From: Collimonas sp. OK242
GTDB taxonomy: Bacteria; Pseudomonadota; Gammaproteobacteria; Burkholderiales; Burkholderiaceae_D
Length of the DNA stretch: 64,000 bases
Assembly (NCBI RefSeq): GCF_900107095.1
Contig: NZ_FNOR01000003.1
Location: 1 to 64,000, forward strand
Reading direction: 5' to 3'
In this document: positions 1 to 8,710 of the stretch, in pieces
Numbering within the stretch: the first letter of the stretch is position 1
Layout: the number at the start of each line of letters is the position of its first letter
Made by a program: the position numbers and the translations under genes
Notes under the pieces: generated by a model
Seen by the model: the letters and a program-made list of their open reading frames with translations, nothing else
Told to the model about the DNA's origin: nothing
Databases searched by the model: none

Positions 1-12
1 ATCGTCGGCTAA
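1..12 (+). CDS. 3' end of an upstream copy of the tandem small-peptide gene (partial)
   Basis: The window opens with codons for Ile-Val-Gly and TAA, the same ending as the three complete peptide genes that follow. The ~75 bp after it match the spacer between the first and second complete copies. At least one more copy therefore lies upstream, outside the window. Confidence 0.75.
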   Translation: MVG

Positions 13-98
13 TCGTCGTAAATCAACCGGCCGGCGCCTTGCAAGGTGTCGACCAGTCTCTTTTTCAATCTATATCACTTTCATCAGGGAGAATCAAA

Positions 99-248
99 AT
101 GGCAGGAGCAATTACCGGTCTGGATACAGGTGCACAAATCGCTGAAATCGAAGCGGCAGCGGCAGCAGAAAACGCCATCAACCTGGCTAACACCCTGGCC
201 AAGGTGCACACGATGGGTCTGAAGGCAGCCAAAGATATCGTCGGCTAA
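99..248 (+). CDS. 49-aa alanine-rich helical peptide, tandem copy 1
   Basis: Encodes a 49-residue peptide with no family I recognise. The start is the ATG preceded by AGGGAGA; a longer in-frame reading from position 39 would run through spacer sequence that is repeated between copies, so it was rejected. The peptide has a short Gly/Thr N-terminus, an Ala/Glu-rich core and a conserved tail ending in KAAKDIVG, and looks strongly alpha-helical without a signal peptide or double-glycine leader. It belongs to an array of nearly identical genes upstream of a type III secretion chaperone. A secreted, structural or helper peptide of the secretion system is possible, but this is inference. Confidence 0.7.
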   Translation: MAGAITGLDTGAQIAEIEAAAAAENAINLANTLAKVHTMGLKAAKDIVG

Positions 249-334
249 TCGTCGTAAATCAACCGGCCGGCGCCTTGCAAGGTGTCGACCAGTCGCCTTT
301 TCAATCAGCATCACTTCCGGCAAGGAGCATCAAA
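249..334 (+). repeat. Repeated spacer with hairpin between peptide genes
   Basis: The spacer after copy 1 repeats the spacer at 13-98 almost base for base over its first ~50 bp. Both contain a hairpin of ~12 bp around TTGCAA (266-291 here). The spacer after copy 2 (488-572) is diverged but folds in the same place with changed yet still paired bases. This suggests an RNA element that protects or punctuates the transcript. Confidence 0.6.
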
Positions 335-487
335 GTGAAACACTCAGCACTTCCAGGTGTGCATGCAGGTGCACAAATCGCTGAAATTAAAGCAGCAGCC
401 CGCGCAGAAAACGCTATCAACCTGGCTAACACTCTGGCCAAGGTCGACACAATGGGTCTGAAGGCCTCCAAAGATGTCGTCGGCTAA
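335..487 (+). CDS. 50-aa alanine-rich helical peptide, tandem copy 2 (GTG start)
   Basis: Second complete copy, 50 residues, starting at a GTG seven bases after AAGGAG. The core and tail (ENAINLANTLAKV, then KASKDVVG) match copy 1, while the first eight residues differ completely, so selection seems to act on the C-terminal three quarters. Changes in the core are conservative (Ala to Arg, His to Asp). The reading from position 275 belongs to the repeated spacer and is not the start. Function unknown. Confidence 0.65.
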   Translation: MKHSALPGVHAGAQIAEIKAAARAENAINLANTLAKVDTMGLKASKDVVG

Positions 488-572
488 TCTTCAGGTACTA
501 CCGGCCGGCACTCTTCGGCGTGTCGGCCAAGCTCTTTTTTAAAATACAACGCTTTAACCTGGGAGCGTCAAA

Positions 573-719
573 ATGTCTGCAATCCACGGTCTGAATACAG
601 ATAAGCAAATGGACATAATCGAAGCTGCTGCGGCGGCAGAGAACGCCATTGACCTGGCCAATACGTTGGCCAAAGTCCATACGATGGGTTTTAAGGCTGC
701 CAAGGATATCGTTGGCTAA
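573..719 (+). CDS. 48-aa alanine-rich helical peptide, tandem copy 3
   Basis: Third complete copy, 48 residues, with a GGGAG ribosome site. It is the most divergent at the DNA level but keeps the AAAAENAIDLANTLAKVHTM core and the KAAKDIVG end. The divergence at synonymous and spacer positions, against a conserved peptide, argues for selection on the protein. It ends 112 bp before the chaperone gene on the same strand. No PIP box was found between the copies, so the array and perhaps the chaperone are probably transcribed from a promoter upstream of the window. Confidence 0.68.
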   Translation: MSAIHGLNTDKQMDIIEAAAAAENAIDLANTLAKVHTMGFKAAKDIVG

Positions 720-831
720 CGCCCCCAATGCCGGCTTGCCGCTGATGTTCCGGATACCGGCCTGCCTCCTTTGACGATATGCCATTTCCTTTTTTAAGCC
801 ATCAATCTCCAATGCCTCTCCGTGTAAATTT

Positions 832-1287
832 ATGAGCATAGACCGCCGTGACGAACTGATTCGCGAACTGTGTGCGATTCGGCAAATTGCCGACGTGGAT
901 GGTGCGGTGAATTCAGGCTTGCTCGAAATTGACAGTTTCGAAGTGGCAATTGATTATTTCGACGACGACCCGAAAGCCATCTATGTCAATTTCCAACTGG
1001 GCATAGTCACGGCCGGCCGTACACTGCGTATCTTCAGATTGCTGCTGGAAGCCAACCTTGCCGTCTATGCGCAAGACCAGGCGCAACTTGGGCTCGAGGT
1101 AGATACCGGCGGCATCGTGCTGATCAGCCGGATTGCCCTGGACGATGAAATCGATGGAAAATGGCTGGTCGACCTCATCGATCACTATCTTGAGCATGGC
1201 CGTTACTGGCGCGACAATATGTTCCAGGCGCGGGACGACATGTTCGAAAATATCGCCTCTGGAGAATACGTCTGGATTCGCGCCTGA
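832..1287 (+). CDS. CesT/Tir-type type III secretion chaperone
   Basis: A 151-residue acidic protein of the size and layout of class I type III secretion chaperones (CesT/SycE family): an N-terminal helix, a beta-rich middle containing AIYVNFQLG and ILISRIALDD-like strands, and a C-terminal helix with many acidic residues. Such chaperones bind the N-terminal region of one or several effectors in the cytoplasm and hand them to the secretion ATPase. The gene lies 366 bp upstream of the candidate effector at 1654 on the same strand, so that protein is the obvious client, although the effector also has its own PIP promoter. No good ribosome site precedes the ATG, so the start is less certain than the family call. 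Confidence 0.75.
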   Translation: MSIDRRDELIRELCAIRQIADVDGAVNSGLLEIDSFEVAIDYFDDDPKAIYVNFQLGIVTAGRTLRIFRLLLEANLAVYAQDQAQLGLEVDTGGIVLISRIALDDEIDGKWLVDLIDHYLEHGRYWRDNMFQARDDMFENIASGEYVWIRA

Positions 1288-1558
1288 CGGTTCCACTTGA
1301 TGACGAATCACGCGTCAAGCAACTCCCGCCACTCCCATCGCACTGATTACGCGTTGGTGTTCCTGATAGCCATTCACGTCCCCCTATCTGACGCGTCTCG
1401 ATGCGGAATTTTCTCGCCATTTTTTGCGTGACGCAGGCGTTGCACGCGCTCTTTGGCTTGAACTCAAGGAGCGCTGCTTCGAGTGAGTCGATCATAGTGA
1501 TATCGCGCACTTCCGTTACCGCCATCCTGGGAAATATTGTCATCCTGTTGTCATCTGT

Positions 1559-1621
1559 TTCGCTATTTTCCGGATAGTTTCGCTGTCCACTTTTCAACGG
1601 CCGGCATCTAGCCGCCAGAAT
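1559..1621 (+). promoter_or_regulatory. PIP box and -10 of the effector gene at 1654
   Basis: TTCGC (1559-1563), 15 bp, TTCGC (1579-1583) is a perfect plant-inducible-promoter box. CAGAAT, matching the YANNNT -10 rule, follows after 32 bp at 1616. This is the arrangement recognised by HrpB/HrpX-type AraC activators in Ralstonia and Xanthomonas. The start codon is 33 bp further on. The rest of the 1288-1653 gap holds no convincing gene. Confidence 0.88.
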
Positions 1622-1653
1622 GTAATGTCATCACATCATGGAGTAAAAATAAA

Positions 1654-3045
1654 ATGGAAATCACCAGAAACGCCCCCGCAACATCCCTGCATATCGATAC
1701 CGAAGCTGCTTCGGAACAGCAAGGCAATGGCGCTGCACGCCGCAGCGGCAGCAGATCGCCAACCCGGGAATCGCTGCCCGGACTTGAGTCGCTTGCCGGT
1801 AGCGGCAAGAAAGCAACGAGCAGCAATGTTTTCAGCAGCAAAGGAAGCAGCGCGCTAGCGGCTCTGACAGTTGAACAGGCTCCCCGCAAGAGCGGCGGCC
1901 ATAAGGGCGAAGCTAGCAATGCCGCTCTTGCAGCGCATCTGAAGAACTCATTCACCCACGCATCGCAGCTCGACGCCAAGATGGATGAAATGGTGGTCAA
2001 GGGTAAATTTACAGTCAAAGAAGCAGATACAGTCAAAGTGAAAGATACACTTGACCTGGTGAAATACGTTAAAGGCCAGGTCCAGACATGGTTGAAAAAA
2101 CCGGGGACCGAAGCTGCGCTCCATACCCAGGCGACCCAGTCTTTCACCCATAAAATCGGCAAAGAAGATTTATTCCCTGGATGCATCCTGGTGCGTAAAG
2201 AAAGCATTCCGGAGTCGAAGGCGCATGCGTTTTCCCTGGGATTGCAAATGGTGCCCAATCTGAATGGCATCGAAGACAACCAAGGCGACGACAATTGTTT
2301 TCACGTCATGATGTGGGCGCACGATCAGAAAAACCCAGTCAAGACAGAGCTGGATGGAAAAGGCGAAGCGGAACAACTGGAAGCGCGCGGCGGACTCGGC
2401 ACCTCGAACACCATGCGGGTGCAGGCGTCCTCGATACAGGATGGCCAATACTGGGTCTACAAGCCTACCGACAAGAATGTCGGCGATTGGGCGGCTCAGG
2501 CGGGTCAAATGTGGCAGGACGTCCCCTACAGCAAAACCATCCTGGGTACTTCGATGAAACCGGGCGACAAATTTACAAAATTTACCGAGGCGGCCCAAAA
2601 GGATATCTTGCAGGTGGCGTCGGATCCCTTCACTCATACTCCGCCGCAGGCGCAAGCGTCGGATGGCAGCCATTTCTTATCCATGACCCCGAAAGAACGT
2701 ACTCCGGGGGAGATCTGCTCCAGCGTTGCCGTACGCTTGTATCAAGCGGCGCACGCCCAGATTGCGCTGGCCAAGCAGGTTGAAAAAAATCAGGAATTGC
2801 CGACGGACGACGAAGCAGAGGCGATGCTGGAAAAAATCGTTTCCGAATTTACGGGATTGATGGCGAACAACGCAGAAGGTGTTTCCCCCAAGAGCGTCGA
2901 GCATTTCTGCAAAGTCGGAAAGACGGCGGAAGGCGAACCGCAATTCAATTTCCTTGGCGTATTGACGGTGGATGCAAAGGACGTCTTATATCCTGAGGCC
3001 AGGTACGACTCTAACAACAACAGAATTCCTCCAGCGTCGCACTAA
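1654..3045 (+). CDS. Candidate type III effector, 463 aa
   Basis: I do not recognise a family, but the setting is that of a secreted effector: a PIP promoter directly upstream and a CesT-like chaperone gene before it. The first ~90 residues are Ser/Gly/Arg-rich and disordered (SGSRSPTRES and GSGKKATSSN), typical of a type III secretion signal and chaperone-binding region. There is no Sec signal or membrane segment. Residues ~90-460 look globular, with conserved-looking stretches such as DNQGDDNCFHVMMWAHDQ (~210-227) and a Trp/Tyr-rich segment QYWVYKP (~270). The Asp-Asn-Cys-His group could be catalytic, but this is a guess. The ATG follows GGAG with a spacing of about eleven bases. Codon use is similar to the neighbours. 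Confidence 0.72.
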   Translation: MEITRNAPATSLHIDTEAASEQQGNGAARRSGSRSPTRESLPGLESLAGSGKKATSSNVFSSKGSSALAALTVEQAPRKSGGHKGEASNAALAAHLKNSFTHASQLDAKMDEMVVKGKFTVKEADTVKVKDTLDLVKYVKGQVQTWLKKPGTEAALHTQATQSFTHKIGKEDLFPGCILVRKESIPESKAHAFSLGLQMVPNLNGIEDNQGDDNCFHVMMWAHDQKNPVKTELDGKGEAEQLEARGGLGTSNTMRVQASSIQDGQYWVYKPTDKNVGDWAAQAGQMWQDVPYSKTILGTSMKPGDKFTKFTEAAQKDILQVASDPFTHTPPQAQASDGSHFLSMTPKERTPGEICSSVAVRLYQAAHAQIALAKQVEKNQELPTDDEAEAMLEKIVSEFTGLMANNAEGVSPKSVEHFCKVGKTAEGEPQFNFLGVLTVDAKDVLYPEARYDSNNNRIPPASH

Positions 3046-3291
3046 TCATTGCAAGCATCGCGATCCGATCTGGCAGCCGACCGGTTTTACCGGCGACGTT
3101 GTCAGACCGGATCGTCAGTCCAATGCCTGGATTTTATCCTGCCATATATTTTTCTCCCCGATTAAAACCTGCGTGCGTGTACTCTCTACGGTGATATCTG
3201 CTCATGTATCATTTCGATGCAGCACCGGATTCAACTTGCCCAATGCCCGGGTGGATCGTTATCCGACCATTTGATTAATAAGAGGATAAAA

Positions 3292-4203
3292 ATGCAACTA
3301 GCATGGCTGGAGGATTTTGTCGAATTGGCTCGGACACGCAATTTTTCGCGGGCGGCGGAAAATCGTTTTGTCACGTCCCCAGCCTTCGGCCGCCGCATTC
3401 GCGCACTGGAAGAATGGGTCGGCGCGCCGCTGGCGGAACGCAAACAACCGGTTTCCCTGACGCCGGCGGGCATGCTGTTTCTAGACGCGGCGACCCATTC
3501 GCTGGATGTCTTGCATGCAGCTCGCGCCCAGTTGCAAAACACCGCGCCGCACGCGGAGGAGACCCTGAGAATTGCGACAGGCCGGACGCTGGCGAAAACC
3601 TTTTTCCCGGACTGGTGTGAATCCATCAACCGGCGTTTCGGTCCTTTCCTGGTGTCTCTCAGCACCGGCGGCGCACAGGAAGGGATCATGCGCTTGTCGT
3701 CCGGCGACGTCGATTTGCTATTGAGCTACGGCAGTCCGTCTACCCGGCTGTTGATCGATCCGCATCTCTACGAATCCATCTTGCTGGATCACGAAGTGTT
3801 GCTGCCCGTCAGTGCGCCAGATGCAAAAGGACGTCCTCAATTTCGCATTTCTCCAACCGGCGATACGCCGATTCCCTGGCTGGCTTATTCTCCATCGCTG
3901 ACCCTGCGCAGCGTGCTATCCCAGCACTTGGCGGGCCTGCCGCACAAACTACCGCTGCGCATGGTCTGTCAGGCCGATTCTTACGAAGCGATTCTGGAAA
4001 TGGCCAAGCGCGGCGCCGGCTTGACCTGGTTGCCGCAAAGGCTGATACAGGATGAATTGAAGCAGGGCCACCTGACGGTCGCCGGCGGCGCCAGCATGCG
4101 CGTCAATTTCGATATCTCACTGTACCGCTCGCGCCGCAGCAGCAATGCGCGGGTGGATGCGATCTGGCAGGGTCTGTCAGCGGCTGCAAAAAACAATGAA
4201 TAA
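3292..4203 (+). CDS. LysR-family transcriptional regulator
   Basis: 303 residues, the usual LysR length. Residues 1-60 form the winged helix-turn-helix (ELARTRNFSRAAENRFVTSPAFGRRIRALEEWVG), and residues ~90-290 the two-lobed effector-binding domain. The ATG at 3292 follows AGAGGA; the longer frame beginning at 3217 adds a non-homologous stretch and was rejected. The gene precedes, on the same strand, an MFS transporter, an aspartoacylase-like hydrolase and a binding protein, so it most likely controls uptake and hydrolysis of an N-acylated or zwitterionic compound. The inducer cannot be told from sequence. Confidence 0.88.
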   Translation: MQLAWLEDFVELARTRNFSRAAENRFVTSPAFGRRIRALEEWVGAPLAERKQPVSLTPAGMLFLDAATHSLDVLHAARAQLQNTAPHAEETLRIATGRTLAKTFFPDWCESINRRFGPFLVSLSTGGAQEGIMRLSSGDVDLLLSYGSPSTRLLIDPHLYESILLDHEVLLPVSAPDAKGRPQFRISPTGDTPIPWLAYSPSLTLRSVLSQHLAGLPHKLPLRMVCQADSYEAILEMAKRGAGLTWLPQRLIQDELKQGHLTVAGGASMRVNFDISLYRSRRSSNARVDAIWQGLSAAAKNNE

Positions 4204-4233
4204 ATGACATTATCTTCATGACGCGTCGCAGCG

Positions 4234-4310
4234 CGCAGCGCACCAGTTACGTGCGCCACGGCACCAAATAAGCTCTTTTGCAGCGGTGCGCAGCACCAGT
4301 TGCGTGCGCC
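4234..4310 (+). repeat. Short direct repeat between the LysR and MFS genes
   Basis: Two copies of a ~24 bp unit containing CACCAGTTRCGTGCGCC lie at 4234-4257 and 4288-4310, about 54 bp apart. The region between LysR and the transporter would carry the transporter promoter, so these could be regulator sites or merely a slippage duplication. Confidence 0.45.
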
Positions 4311-4414
4311 GCAAATCGGCTACGCCGAATAAGCAGCGATCGCTGCCGAAATAGCAATGAGCGCAAAAAACATCGCCCTACACTTCTCGCTCATTACAAT
4401 CCCGGAGATATCTC

Positions 4415-5728
4415 ATGTCAGCACAGTTTCATTCAACCGACATAGGCGCAATGCCGGTCGCGAGGCGCAATCCCTGGAAAGAAATTTGCGCAGCCAGCAT
4501 CGGCAACGCGCTGGAATTTTACGATTTGCTGATCTACGGATATTTCGCGATTGTGATAGGCAAATTGTTTTTTCCCGCCGCGGACGAGACCACGTCTTTG
4601 CTGCTCAGCGTCGGCACATTCGGCATTTCCTTCGTCATGCGCCCGCTCGGCGCCGTCATCCTGGGTTCGTATGCCGACCGGGCCGGGCGCAAGGCATCGC
4701 TGACGCTGTCGATTCTTTTCATGATGGCAGGCACGGCGATGATTGCCTTCGCACCGACCTATTCCCAGATCGGCATCCTGTCGCCGTTGATCGTCATCGC
4801 TGCCCGTATGTTGCAGGGTTTTTCAACCGGCGGCGAATTCGGTGCGGCTACCGCTTTCATGGTTGAGCATGCGGACGCCAAGCGGCGCGGCTTCTTCGCC
4901 AGCTGGCAATTATCGACACAAGGCTTGGCCACGGTGCTTGCAGCCGGCGTCAGCGCGCTTCTCAGTTACGCATTGACGGAGAGTCAGTTGGAGGATTGGG
5001 GCTGGCGGGTCGCCTTTTGCGTCGGCTTGCTGATAGGACCGGTTGGCCTGTATATCCGCAGCCAGATCGACGAAACGCCGGAGTTCAAGAAGCTTGCCGC
5101 CGTCAAGCCGGAGAAATCGCCGTTGAGAGTAGTACTGGTCAACGATCGTTTGAATCTGTTGCTGGGGATCGGCGTGGTTGCCGGGGCGACTGCGTTCAAC
5201 TACGTCCACAAAGTATACATGCCGACTTACGCGTTGAAGCAATTGCATATTCCAGCGACGTCTTCATTTCTCGGCGCAATGGTGACAGGTTTCATCCTGA
5301 TGGTGACGGCGCCGATGTTCGGCACACTGTCAGATCGCTACGGACGATTCCGGGTACTGTCAATTGCGATGATGATGATCGGCGCCACTTCGTACCCGCT
5401 GTTCCTGATGTTGACCACCTGGCCGACGGTGACGACCCTGATCATGGTGCAGGCGGTAGTCGGCCTGCTGCTCGCCGCATGCCTGGGACCTATACCGGCA
5501 ATGCTGTCGGACATTTTTCCGACCAGCACCCGCGGCACCGGATTAGCGCTCAGCTACAATTTTTCAGTGACCATATTCGGCGGCTTTTCGCCTCTGATCG
5601 TTACCTGGATGATTGCTTTCAGCAACAACAAGATGGCGCCCAGTTTTTATGTCATGACAACCGGGTTGATCAGCATTGTCGCGGTGCTCGCACTGGGCCG
5701 CCGGATGGCGCGCCGCAAGTCATTTTAA
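4415..5728 (+). CDS. MFS transporter, metabolite:proton symporter (proline/betaine/shikimate-type)
   Basis: 437 residues with about twelve hydrophobic segments. It carries the marks of the metabolite:H+ symporter branch (ProP, ShiA, KgtP): an ASIGNALEFYDLLIYG start, the DRAGRKASL loop between helices 2 and 3 (~85-95), and LQGFSTGGEFG (~130). The second-half loop SDRYGRFRVL is also present. It would import a small organic acid, amino acid or betaine across the inner membrane. The ATG follows GGAGATA. It lies between the LysR regulator and a deacylase-like hydrolase, which suggests uptake of that enzyme's substrate. Confidence 0.87.
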   Translation: MSAQFHSTDIGAMPVARRNPWKEICAASIGNALEFYDLLIYGYFAIVIGKLFFPAADETTSLLLSVGTFGISFVMRPLGAVILGSYADRAGRKASLTLSILFMMAGTAMIAFAPTYSQIGILSPLIVIAARMLQGFSTGGEFGAATAFMVEHADAKRRGFFASWQLSTQGLATVLAAGVSALLSYALTESQLEDWGWRVAFCVGLLIGPVGLYIRSQIDETPEFKKLAAVKPEKSPLRVVLVNDRLNLLLGIGVVAGATAFNYVHKVYMPTYALKQLHIPATSSFLGAMVTGFILMVTAPMFGTLSDRYGRFRVLSIAMMMIGATSYPLFLMLTTWPTVTTLIMVQAVVGLLLAACLGPIPAMLSDIFPTSTRGTGLALSYNFSVTIFGGFSPLIVTWMIAFSNNKMAPSFYVMTTGLISIVAVLALGRRMARRKSF

Positions 5729-5830
5729 GATCCCGGTTTCTGTCATTGCTCTTTTATCACTACGCATTCACATTATTTCTGCCGGATCGCCGTGAGCATC
5801 CGGCTTTTTTTTCAAGCAGGAGTGGAATCT

Positions 5831-6817
5831 ATGAATACCTTGGAACAAATTCGCGCCAAGTTGCAAGTCTATCCAATGGAGGTGACGTTTCCCGACATCC
5901 GCAGATGGCAGAGCGGAAATACCGGCGTGGATTACGTGCATGCATTTGACAGCGGCGTCGCCGGTCCGCACGTGATGATCATGGCCCTAACCCACGGCAA
6001 CGAAGTCAGCGGTGCGATCGCGGTCGACCAACTTCTGCGCGCCGGATTGCGCCCGCTTAAAGGCCGCGTCACACTCGGTTTTGCGAATGTCGAGGCCTAT
6101 CATCGTTTCGATAGCAAGATTCCGGACGCAAGCCGTTTTGTCGATGAAGACTTGAATCGCGTCTGGTCGGCATCCCGCTTGGACAGCGGCGGCGACTCCT
6201 TGGAATTGCGCCGCGCGCGGGAATTGCGTCCAATCATCGATAGTGTCGATTTTTTGCTGGATCTGCATTCGATGCACGAAGAAGCACCGCCATTATTGTT
6301 AAGCGGTCCAATGCAAAAAGGTATCCGCTTTGCTGAGGAAACCGGCATACCGGAACATGTGATCGTCGATGTCGGCCATCCGAACGGAAAACGGATGCGC
6401 GACTATGGCGGCTTTGGCGACGCAGCCAGCCCCAAGAATGCGTTGCTGATCGAGACCGGACAGCATTTTTCACTCCGCAGCCGGGACGTTGCACTAGATG
6501 CCGCGGCGCGCTTCCTGATCAAGACCGGAGTCGTCGCGGCCACCAAGCTGGACGATTTTTTGACGCCAGGAAAAATCTTGAACCAGCACTTCTTCCAGGT
6601 AACTCAGCCGATCGTCGCGGACACGACAGATTTTGAATTTACGCAAGACTTCCGCGGGCTGGAGTTGATCGAGCACGCCGGCACCGTCATCGCGCGCGAC
6701 GGCGAACGGGAAATTTCCACGCCTTACGACGACTGCGTCATCATCATGCCGTCGCTGCGCCATCTGGCCCCTGGCGTAACGGTGATGCGCCTGGCCAAGG
6801 TGCTTGACGACAGATAG
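5831..6817 (+). CDS. Succinylglutamate desuccinylase/aspartoacylase family zinc hydrolase
   Basis: 328 residues of the M14-like AstE/AspA family. The zinc ligands are visible in HGNE (H55, E58) and in DLHSMH (H146), and EDLNR (~106-110) provides the substrate-carboxylate arginine. Such enzymes cut the amide bond of N-acyl amino acids in the cytoplasm. The ATG at 5831 has CAGGAG upstream; an earlier in-frame ATG at 5792 lacks one. The gene follows the MFS transporter by 102 bp and precedes a periplasmic binding protein, forming a small catabolic block. The true substrate (N-acetyl, N-succinyl or another acyl amino acid) is not decided by sequence. Confidence 0.83.
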   Translation: MNTLEQIRAKLQVYPMEVTFPDIRRWQSGNTGVDYVHAFDSGVAGPHVMIMALTHGNEVSGAIAVDQLLRAGLRPLKGRVTLGFANVEAYHRFDSKIPDASRFVDEDLNRVWSASRLDSGGDSLELRRARELRPIIDSVDFLLDLHSMHEEAPPLLLSGPMQKGIRFAEETGIPEHVIVDVGHPNGKRMRDYGGFGDAASPKNALLIETGQHFSLRSRDVALDAAARFLIKTGVVAATKLDDFLTPGKILNQHFFQVTQPIVADTTDFEFTQDFRGLELIEHAGTVIARDGEREISTPYDDCVIIMPSLRHLAPGVTVMRLAKVLDDR

Positions 6818-6959
6818 CCAGCGACGGCGGCGTTGGGAGCACGGAGAAAATTCTGGCAGATCGGCGGCGGGTTAAAAAATACGAAAAGAAACAGGCGATT
6901 ATTTCCATTGTTTTGCAAGATTGGAAATCCATTCACATATTCAATGGTAAGAACTCAAA

Positions 6960-8114
6960 ATGCGACGTAGACAGATGATTATCAGATTGGCCGCATCCGC
7001 GGCAGCGGCGCATTTATTTTTTTCGGCACATGCCGCCGAGCCGGCCGATATCGTTCTTGGTCAATCCGCTCCGTTAAGCGGGAGCTTCAGTGAAATGGGC
7101 GAAGCCTATCGAGACGGCGCACAAATCTACTTTGAAAAAATCAACAAGGAAGGCGGCGTAAATGGCCGGCGCATTCGTTTAATCACTCTGGATGATGGCT
7201 ATGACATTACACGCGCTCAAGTCAACACCAGAGAATTGATCGAGCAGCACCAGGCGCTGGCGTTGTTCGGCCACATGTTCACCAATACAGTCTTCGCTTC
7301 GCTGCCGATAGCCACTGCTGCCGGCGTACCTTATGTAGCACCGTACGCTGGCAATGAGTCGCTATATGCACGGCCTGCAAATCACATCCTGTTCATGACG
7401 CGAGCCAGCTATTCCAATGAACTGGACGCTCTGTTGCGCCATGTACAGGCAATGGGATTATCGCGGGTGGCGCTGGCGCGCTACGATAGCCCCGGCGGCC
7501 TCGCCTTGCAAAAAGACCTGGAAGAAAAATTGAAAGCAATCAAGCTGGCGCCGGTCGGCGTTGCGACGATGCAGCTCAATTCACAGCAACCGGGCGACGC
7601 GGTACTCAAGATAGTAAACATGCATCCGCAAGCGATCATACTCGGCGTCTCCGGCGATGACGCCGTAGCCTTCGTGCAGCAATTCAATCAGGCTGCCAAC
7701 AAGTTGCCGGTTCAATTTCTGGCGCGCAGTCTTATCGGCGGACATCAACTGGCTGTAAAGCTGGGTAAAGAAGGCAGAGGCATCGTGATATCACAAGTGG
7801 CGCCCTCGCCGTTCAATGGCGCGACCCATATCTCCCGTGAATATCAGGCTGCGTTGAAATCTGCGAATGCAGCTGGACGTAATTTGATGGCGAGCTATAT
7901 CGGTTTTGACGGCTACATCGCAGCGAAAGTATTGGTGGAAGGACTAAGGCGCGCTGGCCCGAATCCCAGCAGGCCGGCTCTGACCAAGGCACTGGAAACG
8001 ATGCATCACTGGGATGCTGGCGATTTCATCGTGAATTACGATGAAAGCGACCACACAGGTTCGAAATTCGTCACGGTTACGGTGATCGGCGCGGGCGGTC
8101 ATTTCATCGAATGA
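6960..8114 (+). CDS. Periplasmic branched-chain amino acid-type ABC binding protein
   Basis: 384 residues with an N-terminal signal peptide (RLAASAAAAHLFFSAHAA) and the Peripla_BP_6 (LivJ/LivK) fold: IVLGQSAPLSGSF near the mature N-terminus, ARAQVNTRELIEQ-like helix, and a C-terminal EGLRRAGPNPSR segment. It binds a small amino acid-like ligand in the periplasm. No permease or ATPase gene is next to it, so it either serves a transporter elsewhere or acts as a sensor. It closely resembles the protein at 18305, and the two are likely paralogues carried on the same island. It is transcribed with the upstream hydrolase block, 142 bp downstream of it. Confidence 0.85.
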   Translation: MRRRQMIIRLAASAAAAHLFFSAHAAEPADIVLGQSAPLSGSFSEMGEAYRDGAQIYFEKINKEGGVNGRRIRLITLDDGYDITRAQVNTRELIEQHQALALFGHMFTNTVFASLPIATAAGVPYVAPYAGNESLYARPANHILFMTRASYSNELDALLRHVQAMGLSRVALARYDSPGGLALQKDLEEKLKAIKLAPVGVATMQLNSQQPGDAVLKIVNMHPQAIILGVSGDDAVAFVQQFNQAANKLPVQFLARSLIGGHQLAVKLGKEGRGIVISQVAPSPFNGATHISREYQAALKSANAAGRNLMASYIGFDGYIAAKVLVEGLRRAGPNPSRPALTKALETMHHWDAGDFIVNYDESDHTGSKFVTVTVIGAGGHFIE

Positions 8115-8169
8115 CCCGGAAAGTGCTGAAACGCCGGCCATGTTTCTGCACTTCCCCCTGGATTGCGAT

Positions 8170-8604
8170 TCAATTCATGAAGAACGCGATGCCCTGGTTT
8201 ACCGCACACGCATAGCTGATTTGCTCAGCCTTGCGGGTATACGACGGCAGCGAAAATACATCCATCGTAAACGTCACGGCTTGATCCGGCTTGACCTGAT
8301 AGCGCAGGAACTGCCAGATAGGCTGGCCGTTGCGGTCAACCGTGGCGTGGCCATCGGCGAAACTGAGCGTGCCGTCCGCAAGAATCCGGTATGCGTCAAT
8401 CTTGAGGCCGCCGCGGACTGTCCCGGGAGATGAGGCGCCGGCGCCAGGAATACATTTGGCAAGATCCAGCACCACCGAGATCGGCGCACCTCGGCCGAGA
8501 GCATTTTCCACGTCGGCGACACTTGATAATTGAACTGCCGGATTGGCATGGACGGAAAGCGCAAACGCCATGCCTGAAATTGCGATAAATAGACTGCGAT
8601 GCAT
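8170..8604 (-). CDS. virK: VirK-family periplasmic protein
   Basis: 144 residues with a clear signal peptide (cut near HANP, residue ~21) and the VirK domain: SVADVENALGRGAPISVVLDLAKC followed by KIDAYRILADGTLSFADGHATV. Two cysteines (in AKC and YACAV) may form a disulphide. VirK was named from the Agrobacterium virulence regulon and is found in Ralstonia and other plant-associated bacteria; its biochemical role is unknown. The AGGAGG ribosome site before the ATG is excellent. No PIP box was seen upstream. Its place inside an effector island fits a host-associated role. Confidence 0.78.
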   Translation of the reverse strand: MHRSLFIAISGMAFALSVHANPAVQLSSVADVENALGRGAPISVVLDLAKCIPGAGASSPGTVRGGLKIDAYRILADGTLSFADGHATVDRNGQPIWQFLRYQVKPDQAVTFTMDVFSLPSYTRKAEQISYACAVNQGIAFFMN

Positions 8605-8710
8605 GCAAGCCTCCTCTTCTGCAAGTTATAAAAACGGATGAATCCTAGGGCCTGTTTTTTAGGCCCGTTTTCCAGGCCTGATTCCTAGACCTGTCAACAA
8701 GGTGCTGCCT

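Noticed and set aside
8640-8705. GGGCCT inverted repeats between the PstS-like gene and virK as a defined terminator
   Set aside because: Several short overlapping hairpins are possible but none has a clear U-run.
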